Shown here piece by piece: positions 22,696 through 33,700 of a DNA stretch of 64,000 nt. Source of the stretch: Phlebotomus papatasi. Taxonomy: Eukaryota; Arthropoda; Insecta; Diptera; Psychodidae. The translations under genes and the position numbers were made by a program. Below the pieces are notes generated by a model. That model had not been told where the DNA came from. It saw only the letters and a program-made list of their open reading frames with translations, and searched no databases. Position 1 is the first letter of the stretch. Each line of letters begins with the position of its first letter. The stretch is taken from positions 52,080,001 to 52,144,000 of the forward strand of contig NC_077222.1 in assembly GCF_024763615.1 (NCBI RefSeq), written 5' to 3'.

Positions 22696-23755
22696 AAGTG
22701 GAAACAAGTCTCTGCTCAAATTTTCCTTTGTTTTTATATACAAATCTCTGTGAAAAATTGCAACGGATGGATGAAGGTAATCCATTCAATTTCAGGTAAT
22801 TCGCTAATTTCAGGTATTTCAAAAATTAACCAAAATGCTGCTGGAAATAGAACAAGTCAGAAAAAAAACTAAGCAAATCTTGTCGAAGTTCCTAAATTAT
22901 TCTTTACTTTTTTTTACTACGACAACAACGCGTGCTAAATTCTAGCCTCGTTGTTGTATCTCCCATGTGGCCCATCAGATAGTTTCCCTCCTTTCTCATA
23001 TAACCCAAGTGAAAGCCACATACTGAACTAAAAAAAAGGTCGTTAAGATCGACAAAAGACTACAGGAAGTTCCGGCTTAAGTGAAAATGGTTTGAAAGAA
23101 ATTGATATGAATTGCCTATTATTCGGAGTAAATTCAGTAAATTTACAGGAGCAGTAAATTTGAAATGCATACAGTGGGTGTCAAAAGTTTGTTACGGCTT
23201 GTATTTTCAGGAAACCAAGTGGAAAAAAGATAGAAAAAAATACTTTTTTAAATTTTTCTTTTTGCAAATTGGTTGCCTGTCATCCGTAGATCTTATATAT
23301 GTATTTTATAAATTATTATAAATCTTATATCATATGAAAAATAATTGTTTGCCAAATGTTGATTATTTTTTTGCGTCAAAAGTTTGTTACGTCTATTGGA
23401 AAAGTACCTCAAAAAGATGAAATGCGTGCGACTAACATCTTTTAATCCAGTTATATTTTAAAGTTATGTCATTTAATAAGAAAATAGTACATTCGCACTT
23501 TTTTAAAATTTTCAATGGTCAATATATGCATATAAACAAAATGATAAATCATAAGAAATAAAATGTTTTTTGTTAATTTAAAATTTAGGACAAAATAGCA
23601 AGTTACAAAAACTTAAAAGAAGAGAAATTGTTCAGAAACACTCCCGGAATGAATCTGCGTTAAAAAAAGTTATGTTTTTGTTTATAACAACGTATTATTT
23701 GAGAATCTGAAAAACTGTTTTCGCAAAGATGAAAAATAAAAAATTAAATAAATGC
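22696..23755 (+). other. Intergenic, no gene seen
   Basis: AT-rich. Two copies of the phrase GTCAAAAGTTTGTTACG (near 23178 and 23375) hint at a decayed repeat. The short ORFs have no recognisable content. Confidence 0.5.
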
Positions 23756-23766
23756 ACTTTCCGTTT

Positions 23767-24047
23767 GGCGGCCACTCAATGGGTCAAGTGGTAGAGCACT
23801 CGCTCTATGATGCAAGTGTCCCGGGTTCGAATCCCCTTTAGGTCACCAGAAATTTTTCTGGCGTTAAAGGTGTTCGGATTGCATCCAGTGAGCTTCACTG
23901 TACTTGATTCCACGGGCATGGGACTGACAACCTCATCCCGTACAAGAAAAAATAATAATGCGTGTCTAGAAATCCCCTTGTGGGAAGGCCTAGTTCCTTC
24001 ATGGAATGTTGCGCCAGCATTATTATTATTATTATTATATTATTATT
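23767..24047 (+). mobile_element. tRNA-derived SINE, copy 2 (best preserved)
   Basis: Head GGGTCAAGTGGTAGAGCACT with B box GGGTTCGAATCCC, a body ending GGAATGTTGCGCCAGC and an (ATT)n tail. It is flanked by the perfect 11-bp duplication ACTTTCCGTTT at 23756-23766 and 24048-24058. Roughly 280 bp, presumably pol III-transcribed and mobilised by a non-LTR element. Confidence 0.92.
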
Positions 24048-24058
24048 ACTTTCCGTTT

Positions 24059-24504
24059 ATTCTTTTAAATTATGTTAGAGTAAATAAATATATATAAAAT
24101 AAAAGTGTCAACCATTTTTAATGATTACTGAGGCATTTCGTTTAGGTTTCAAATATTGAAGATTAAAAAATAAAGATCGCCAAAATATGAGTATTACAAA
24201 ATTTTTAACTTTGAGCCTCTGTATCTAGGTAGAGGATTGATGTAGACTAGAACATAGATACATTCTGAAAAGGTCTTGACATCAGCTACAACATACTAAA
24301 ATTTCAGCCCAATAGGACAAGTTTTAAGTTTTAACAGTTATTCAAAATGGCGGACAGAAACGTCAAATCAAGATGGCGACAACGTCATCTTGTAGATCTC
24401 ATGTATCTTACCCTTAGATGTGAAGATCTTTGTTGTCCTTTATTATGAGAAATTGTTGATTTTTTAGTATTTATTAAAAAGTGCAAAGTTAACCGGAACG
24501 ACGG
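24059..24504 (-). repeat. Intergenic stretch with a fragment of the modular repeat
   Basis: At 24285-24312 the sequence CTACAACATACTAAAATTTC is the reverse complement of the signature phrase of the 5.9-7.7 kb repeat (GAAATTTTAGTATGTTGTAG). Otherwise no gene. Confidence 0.55.
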
Positions 24505-25644
24505 TAGGGGAGACTGGGGCAAAAAGTCACAAGTCGAAAAATTGAAAATTCAATATCTTCCAAGGTAAAAAAGATAGCGGCTCAATTTTTTTTTAATAGA
24601 TAGCCTCCATAGACCTTCTTCAATGTCGTAAGTTTCTTAGAATTCGAACAAGGAATTTAGAAAATAAAAAATATCGAAATTTTTAGCCCTATTTTTGGAA
24701 TATTTTCCTTGCAGAAGATAACAATTATTACCTACTTATTTTCCAAAATTGATGCACTGGGGAATATTTTCTAAATAATTTGGATTCTTTGACTACGAAT
24801 CCGCTATCTATTTTAGAATTTCACAAAGGTTCTTTTCTCCAGAAATCCGTTTATTAAAAATGGCCACTTGGGGTAAAAAGTAACAAAAGGTATAGAGCAA
24901 AAAGTAACAAAAAAGCGAAGTAATTTCTGATGTCTCACGGCGAAAAGAAACGTCAATATCATGTCTCGCCGCTTGTTGTTTGCATTAGTCAAACGATTTG
25001 CAGTCTTTCGTGTGTGTTTTTTTTTCTAAAATAGCTTGAAAAGCGCTTTTCTCGTTTCCTCACTTTTCTCTCAGAGAAAACGGTGTTTTACAAAGGTGTA
25101 GATGAATAAATTTTCTATGAAAATATGTCCTCTCGGTATTTTTTCAAATTTACGGAAGCCCGTAATGCAGCGAATCAAAATATGATAATACCCAATCATA
25201 AAATTACCTTTTAGAAATCGGCTCGATAAATGTATTTCCTTACAAAATAGAGGAATATTACTTTCACAAAGTTGTAGAGCGGTAAATTTCCTACAACACT
25301 GAGAAAAAAAAGAGGGTGCGATTAACATTTTTTCCTCATAACTTCAACACTTTTTAGGTATAAGAATATATCAACATTTTTTAATGTTAATTTTACACCC
25401 TTTGCGGGTAAAATCAACATGAAAAAGGGTAACTTTAACCCATAATACACCTAAAAAGGGTAATATTTACACCGATTTTGGATCAATACTACAGGGTAAA
25501 ATTAACATTTCCGGAATGTTATTTTAACTTTTTCGGATTTCTCTGTTAGTAAAAACTGCGCTAATTAGAAATTTTTGAAGCGCTCGAGTAGCTTGTAAAA
25601 AAATAAAATATCCCTTTTGTGACTTTTTGCCCCAGTCTCCCCTA
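24505..25644 (+). mobile_element. 1.1-kb TIR element GGGGAGACTGGGGCAAAA, copy A, with nested MITE
   Basis: TA-GGGGAGACTGGGGCAAAAAG at the left and CTTTTTGCCCCAGTCTCCCC-TA at the right. The interior (GGTAAAAAGTAACAAAAGG, CGGCGAAAAGAAACGTCAAT) is found inverted at 45673-46822. The MITE at 25297-25548 lies inside. No transposase seen. Confidence 0.85.
25297..25548 (+). mobile_element. CACTGAGA MITE copy 2
   Basis: CACTGAGAAAAAAAAGAG start, the same body as the 22.3-kb copy (TTTACACCGATTTTGGATCA) and a right end decayed to CTCTGTTAG. Nested in copy A of the GGGGAGACTGGGG element. Confidence 0.82.
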
Positions 25645-26202
25645 CTCTGAACAACGAGTTTTGTGTGGAAAAACCAAGGGCCCATCAAGTCTAATAAAAA
25701 GTGAAGCTATTTTTCACTTTTCCTTGTAAAAATTTTACAGATATTGCACCGGGACTTAAACAAATTTGCTCAGAGTTTTTGTATTATTTTGGCGAACATT
25801 ATGAAATATGTATTTTTAGATAGCTTTTAATGCACGATTTCGAAATATATTAAACTGATAAGTTAATTCCATTTAGGAAAAAACTTGCCAATAGCCTATA
25901 GTGCCTCTATGCAAAAACGTATGGAAAAATGAAATGTCGAGAGGCCCCTGGGAAAAACATTCTTTTGACCAATTTTTAACAAGATCCCGTTGACCGCTGA
26001 TTTGACAGAACTTTTCCATATTCTGGATGGAAGAACATTCTTTTGACAAACTTTTCGTGCCATTTCACAATTTTTTTCAGAGTATGTTCAAGAATATGAA
26101 AGCCTCAACTTTGTCAACAAACCTTAACAAATTGATTAGTTTATGAAACACCTGAATCAAAGGGAAAATGCTCACATGGATATGACCTTTGACTTTTTCT
26201 CA
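25645..26202 (+). other. Intergenic, old repeat traces
   Basis: 25950-26080 resembles 9100-9235 and 9750-9790 (GACAAACTTTTCGTG). No ORF. Confidence 0.45.
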
Positions 26203-26208
26203 TTTATT
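26203..26208 (-). promoter_or_regulatory. Candidate poly(A) signal of aftiphilin
   Basis: TTTATT on the plus strand is AATAAA on the minus strand, about 205 nt after the stop codon. This gives a plausible short 3' UTR at roughly 26185-26411. Confidence 0.5.
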
Positions 26209-26411
26209 CTTTCAAAAGTGCCGCTTTGGAAGGGTTTCCCTCCTTCAGTGGCGGTTAGAGGCTAAAGGAGAAGAACTAAAAATTAGCAGAGACTCATTTG
26301 CCGAAACTTCTTACCTTTTGCAGCCTCTTCCCAGAGAAGTTCCCCTAATACCCAAGCGATCAGACTTCACATGGACACATCGCCCATTGCCGTCTGATCG
26401 CACTCCAAAAA

Positions 26412-27724
26412 TCATTTCTTGGCATAATTCGAACGCGGAAGCTGAATCAGGGACTTTGGTGCCCGGAAACTCATGTCCGGAATCACTGAAATACTCGGTG
26501 TATCAGTTTGTGGTCTCCTTGGTCGCTGATACATTGCATTGCCAGTCGAAATGGTGGACAGTGAAGGTGGAACTAGGGGAAAACCATTGATTTGTCCATT
26601 TCCCTTGCTTAAGTGATTGTTATTGATCATTTGTGGTGCCACTGTTGCCTTTTGCACACCGCCTGGCCCATATTGAGGAGGCTGACTGAAGATGTTACTG
26701 TGATGCCAGGCTGTAAATTGAGGTGGTGGCAATTGTGGTGTGGTCCATGATGAAAAATTTGGTCCTTGCTGAAGGGATTTCTGTGATGATCCTGGTGGCG
26801 CTGATGGTGTTCCACTCATAAAATCCGTCCAATCATCATCCCGATTGGACGTAGATGATATGTTGTTACCTGACACAAAATCCGACCATTCATCGTCATC
26901 TTTACTCTTTTCCGTGGTTTTTGTCTCAATTATGGCCACCTTCTCGGACAATGGCAACGATGCACTTCTCTTTTGTGGAAAAATTGCTTCCAATCGTGCC
27001 ATCTCATCGGGATTTATACCAGGACTTGGCCAGGCAATTTTTGGTGTACTCTCGGGCAATTTCATCACATTCAGTGGCTGCAGAATGGGTGCTATTGTTT
27101 GACTATTTTTTGTGGAATGTTGTGGTGTTACTGATTGAAAATCACAGAAGTCATCCTCCTCACCCTGATCACCCTTCATTTTATTACCCCTCCCATTGAC
27201 CATCTCCTCCGTGGGAGACACACCAAAAGTTGGCTTCGTGAAATCCACAACTTTGTCAACAATACGATATGGTGATTCTATTGTTGGAACTTTCTTTCCA
27301 ACTCCAACTTCTTCCACCCCAGATGAACCCTTGAATTCCGTAAAGTCCGAAAAATCATCATCATCAACACGTGCCACCTTCTCAGGATTATACTCAACAT
27401 CCCTGTACTCCTTCACAACAATCTTACTCTCAGCAACTGATGCGTGGTCACTTACCTCGCGCGACACGGGATTGCTGGATTTGCTCGGGGTGAAAATGTG
27501 TGTCTCCCTGAGGGGTTGACTGAAGGACTGTGGCAGGATATTTGTGGCCCCTGGGCGCACACTTCCCCCACTCACTTCCTTCGCCACGTGGATGTCGTCT
27601 GATTGTGACTCAGATGAGTCACTGGCTGCTGCAACTGGAGCTGCAGACGTGGTCGTCGCAGCAAGCTCAGGCTGCTCTTTCGGATCTTTTGGATCGTCTG
27701 ATTTCGGTAGGACCTTTGGGGCGC
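26412..27724 (-). CDS. AFTPH: Aftiphilin last exon
   Basis: 1313 nt, entered in phase 1 after acceptor GATTTCCAG. Carries DDDDFSDFTEF, EEDDFCDFQ, DDDEWSDFV and DDDWTDFM, then a Pro/Gln/Asn-rich stretch. Near the end IPDMSFRAPKSLIQLP resembles the LPDLTFMHAKVLMFP end of vertebrate aftiphilin. Stop TGA at 26412-26414. An 11.6-kb intron precedes it, so linkage to the other exons rests on phase and motif evidence. Confidence 0.82.
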
Positions 27725-30700
27725 CTGGAAATCACACAGAAATCCATCTTAACCAAAATATATACAAAAAAAAACTGTTAACAATCAGCATTTCGTTTGC
27801 ATTCCATTTTACAAACTAATTTGTACAAATTTTCAATTTACATTCACTTGATTGTTACAATGAAGAAAATGAACAATATCAATAACAAAAGAAAATTAAA
27901 TATTCACAGCCAAGTCGCTCACATTAACATGTATCTAGTTTATGCATAAGTATTTATTTTAAAAAAATGCAATAAAAATGAACAGTAGGGTAAGTGTGCC
28001 TAATTCCGACCAGCTTGCAATTTCGGCCACCTTTTTTGATCCTCGAACTTCCATGAACGTTTAGATTTTACGTACTCTAGAGATTATACAATGCAAAAGA
28101 ATAACATAAAATGTAGCTTCGACAAACGAGATGACGTGAAAAAGACATTGGAAGAATTCCCGAAGGGCAAGAAACTATGAGAATGAAGGTGGCCGAAATA
28201 CGGCACAAGAGCTATGTCTATATTTTTATACATTTTAAAATGTATTAAGAATGATTTTAGAGTAAATAAAGACAGTAAATTCTTTACAAGGTTCCAAGCA
28301 ACACTCTTTCAGAAGAAAGAATAAAAAAAAATCAATTTGTATTTAAAATATTACATTTCAAACTTAAGACTTTGGCGCTTGCATGCAACTATGCCGAAAT
28401 TTTGCACACTTAGGGCAGAATCACATTGACAGTAAAATGCTCACCGTCAAAGCCCTCACCGTATTTCGTTGATTTACGCATTTTCATTGCAATTCTTACA
28501 CAAATTTTCCATTACGATATTACTTTGTCTCATACTCGGTGGCACTAGGAGAAAATAGTATAAGAAAATTGAATAAATAAAGCGAAAATGTTATAAACGG
28601 TAAGCAAAAAAAACTAGGATTTTTTTGCTACAGTTTTTCGTACAGTTTTTTTTACTCACAATTTATCGCATTTTCGTATTATTTCTTCAATTTTCTTATA
28701 TTATTTTCACCTAGTGGCACCGAGTATGAGATAATGTAACACGGTAATTAAGAATTTGCGTAAAAATTACAATGAAAATGCGTAAATCAACGAAATACGG
28801 TGAGGACTTTGACGGTGACGATGAGCATTTTACTGTCAATGTGATTCTGCCCTTACCCTATATATAATAAGTACGATTTTTTCGAAAGAAAAAAATTAAC
28901 GCAAAAATAGTATTTTAAACAAATTATTGATTACATTTTATTTTATATTAAGTATAGCACGGACCTTCTCCTTGATCGAAAATTTTGAACACTTTTATCA
29001 TTGAACCCGGATAATTTTTTGTGTGATCTTACCAATTGCCACGCGAGATCCTTCGCGATTAAAACTTATTACGCAGGTATCCTGAATTACAGGATAAAAA
29101 AGGGATCTATTTTTTTATATCTTAAATAGGTAGATAAACTATCTAAAGATAGGGGAAAGGCTCAAAATTTTGGACAGTTTCTAAATTTGGCCACTTTGAG
29201 GATAACATTGGACACTAAAAATAAATTGATTAAAATGATGGATTTTTATTCCAATATTTGATGAATAATGAATTCTACCTTAATATTTGTTCTTTTTGGA
29301 AGATTTTAACACTAAAACCGTTAAATTTTGAATATGATTTGAGTTAAAATTGCTCTGTTGAAAATTCAGTGGGAGCAATTGCTTACGAGAAATATGACAG
29401 AACTTCGTGTTTAACTTCAGTCTTATTTAGCTGTGGTGAAGTACTAACAATGTTTCTTGGCTTTTTCTGAGTGATATTATTGAATATTCATTGAATATTG
29501 TGTTGATTCACGTTAATGGTAATTAGTACATTTGACCTGAAGTGAGATTTGCCTTGTGAATTAGATTTTTCGTGTGAAAAATGGGAAATTTTCTAAGAGA
29601 TTCACCAGTGAGGTGATAGTCTTTATTTTAGACAGGTGTTTTTTGCTCAAATTTCGTGAAGTTTTAGCTTTTGTGATTGTATAAATGCCTGGAGAAACAA
29701 AGGAAGATCATCTCTACGAAAGAGATGTAGCGAGAAAGGCATTGAAAAGCTCCCGGAAAGGCCAGGGAATGAGCGAATCCACGAGTATTTAGGTTACCGA
29801 AAGTCAACTCACTTTAATGAATGATATGGAAAGTTTCCGGGCTTCTTGTGACATTCTACGTTTCCCTTACATGAACAGGAAGAGGACTTGGTAAGATTGG
29901 TTCATCAAATGAAGAACAATGGGCATCCTGTTGAGGCGGATTAGCTGTCCAAATTTACAGCCAAGTTGTCCAAAATAAGAACCAAATGCACCTCTACATA
30001 TCAATTCATTTTAAACGTATTAAGACTAATTTTAGTAAAATGAAAGATAATAAACCCTTGCCAAGTTTCTAAACAACTCTTCTAAATAGAGAGTAACAAA
30101 AAAAGTAAATCAGTTATGAAAATATCGCACTTCAAACTTGGAACATCGATGCTTATAAGCAGACTGTCCAAAATTATGAGCCCTTACCCTATACCAAAAA
30201 ATTTTCAATAGTCAATTTGAAATATTTCCGAAGATACAGAGACGAAAACAAAACTTTGAAAAACCTTATCTCCTTTTCTGATTTAACTAAGGGAAAGTGC
30301 TCATGCTTCGTACGATCCTAAGCTTCGTAATGGGTAATTAGCTGAGATTCTTTACAATCTCAGCTTTTGTGATCCAACGTGAAATCCGACCTCGTCAGAT
30401 CGGGCCCAAATTTTCGATTTACACGTTTTGACACTCATAGATCACGAATATCATATGCGTTAAAATTGATTTTCATGGCCGTTAAGTTCCGTCCGTCCGT
30501 CGTATAACCACTTCTGGAGAGAGAACGGAAAGACAATCGACAAGCGGTTCTCGGCGGTAAATGTTATATGTCGATAGGTAGATAGAAGTTGGTGATGTTA
30601 GACCCTCCCCCCCCCCTTCCGCAATTTTGGCATACCACCAAATTTTCTTTTCTCAATAAATCATCCCACTCATCCCCTATGGCATCGATCGATCTCAAAT

Positions 30701-33700
30701 TTTAGTATGTTATAACTGGGCCTAAGAGCGTACGATTAGAAAAACTTAAGTCCCCCCGACTTAAGACCCTTAATGGAGCCTTTTCAATTAATTTACTTAA
30801 AAAATAAGTAAAGAAAGTCCTTTAATTTTATCTATTAACTTGTTATTTTATATTATTATTATTAACAAGAAATGATGAAAAAACAGTCTTATAATATTCT
30901 AATTCCTTGAGAAAACATTTATACAATTATTTTGTTATGATTCGAAAAATTGCACAACAAAACTTGAACTAACTGATTCCTTTGTATGTTTATTTAATAA
31001 AATACTAAACATCTACAAAATTATTTACACAACGTGCCATTTTACTTAGCTTATTTTATTTATTAAACACCGGTTTTTATTTGTATATTATTTACATTAA
31101 ATGAGAGATAAACTAATATTAAATTTCAAAATTACGATCACTACATCTAAACACTTTGCATGAAGCTGTTGAAGAAAAAGAAAACAGTTTTTATAAGAAA
31201 TGCAACAAATTGACGTAAGTGATTTCACAATAAAAATTATAATTTAAAATATTCTTAATAATAAATAAATTTATAGCATTGAAAAATAACTATAATAATC
31301 TCCGTTAGAATTCGCAGCTTTCACATTGTTCTACCTATGTTGTTTTTTTTTAATTAGACCAATTTTAAATTATTATGAGTAGCAGAAAATGCATTTACAA
31401 CATCTTTATCAAAAGACATACTCATATCTCTTGACAAAGAGATCAACAATTTTAATTGTTCCCACGGGAAAAGAATTATTAACACATTTCCAGAATTTGG
31501 TGCAACCTAAATAAAATTTTATATGGAGCTTCAATTATAATGAGCCTTCTTTCACCACCTTCTTTTATTATAACTCCGGGAGAATCGTCAAAACACAAAT
31601 AAAATTGTGCAATAGCCGCAAGTATAAAACTTTTATCATCAAAAACATGCGTTCAATTTGCTTCTTTTGTGCTGCGTATCTTTTTGGCAAACACAATTCA
31701 TCAAGTAGATATGTATATTATGGAAGTTCAATTAGGGAAAATAATTTTTTTCCTCAATTTGGTAAATTGTCACTGCCAATTGGGCAACCAGCCAGAAAGC
31801 TCCAGCAATGTTTAAATTGAAAATTGTCCAATCAAGTGAAAAATGGGGATTATGGGAATAATTCCAATAGTAACCCCTTGAATTCATAAAATAACAATTG
31901 ATTTTATGTAAATTCAAATTTAAAAATTATTACAGTAATAATCTTGTAATAAAGCATTTTTTACTGCATCTACTATTTAGAATTTAAAAACCAAGTGTAC
32001 CTTTTACTTAAATGGGCTTAAAATTGTATTATGACTTCCAAATGTAAACTGACAATATTGTGCTCATATTTTTCAAGTTATCTTATGATTTTAATAATGA
32101 TAAATAATGCTGGCATAACATTTCATAAAGAAACTTAGACATTTCTGCAAGAGGAGCTCAGAACATGCATTAGGGGAAATTGCCCATGCTTTGCACGGTC
32201 CCAATCTTCATAATGACTAAAGTTTTCTATGTTTCCCAATAAATGTGACTCATCGCACCCATATTTTAAAAACTAGGGAAAAGTGTCCTGTTTTTAAAAT
32301 ATATTACGAAGATACATTTATTCAGAAACATAAGAAAAATTCAGTCATTATGAAGCTTGAGATCGTAATCGTACGAAGCATGGGCAGTTTGACCTACTAT
32401 TATTTTTTTTTCTTTTATAGGGATGGGGTTGTTCATCCCACGCCTCGTGGAATCAAGTGCAGTTAAGCTCACTGGATACAATTCGAACACCTTTAACCTT
32501 TCGCGTTACACTTTTATTCAGCAGATGAATTCATGTAAAATTGAGGTTTTCCTAATGTTTTATGATCAAATATAATAGTTCAGAGAGGAAAAAAAAATTC
32601 CATTGCGTAAAACTCGGAAAAACCCCGGGTCATATATGACCCTATTGTCCTCAAGGGAAGTGTACATACCATTTTCAAAATCTATATCACGGGCTTTTTA
32701 AGAGTTTTTTTGCTTGAAGTTATTAATTTGGCCAAAACCATGGCAAACTGGATTGCTTTGATGAACACTATACTCCTGGTGTTCAAGGAATCTTCCTGGT
32801 AATCCCTTGAACAGTCACTGTCACAATATTTTGAGTGGTATTTGGCAAAAATAAACTTATCCACATATTTATTCACACACAATACAATTACACAATATGA
32901 GACGCTTGCAGAATACTTTAAAATATTGCAAAATATGTTATAATTCATCAGATATAAAATGAAATGTCCAGGAGCAAGATGTCCCACCTGCATTTCACGA
33001 AGAAAAACAATGTCCCAACTACATTTCGCTATAGGTTTGGGACGAAAACACTGTTACCCTTGGGGACAATAGGGTCATATATGACCCGGAAAATTCTACG
33101 CGCTTTTCTGGAAAATTGAGAGTAGTTTATTGTATCAAAATATGCAATATACAATCTTTGGATATTCTATTTTGTATTTCTAAAGAACTTTTCGCTGAAA
33201 AAAATAAATAATTATAAAAAATTTTGAAAAAGAAAAGTCATTTCACAAAGTTCGAAATTAGTGATTTTTGATCTCAAATATTTTCTTTTCCTGAATATCT
33301 GGAGTCTTGAGAAAATTATCCAAGAATCTTACATCCTTCTATTATGATGTCGTGCACAAACAAATAGATTTCAATTAATGTAAATAGTCAAAAAAAAATT
33401 GTTTTTTCCCGGGGTCATATATGACCCTAATGACGCGAAAGAGTTAATGATCTCAATTCTGAGACCAAGATCAAGATCAAAAAAATTTCAAGATTTTGGT
33501 ATTCTGAAATCAAACAATCAAGATAAGATGTCAAATCTGTCAAATGTCTTGGAGTTTTAAAATCCAAGACACAAACCGTGTGGATATCAAGATTACCAAT
33601 TCTAGAACCAATGGCCTCAACTCTGAGACCAAAATAAAGATCAAAATTTCAAGCTCTCAAATATTTCCAAAATCAAGATTTCGTATTCTGACGCGAAGTA

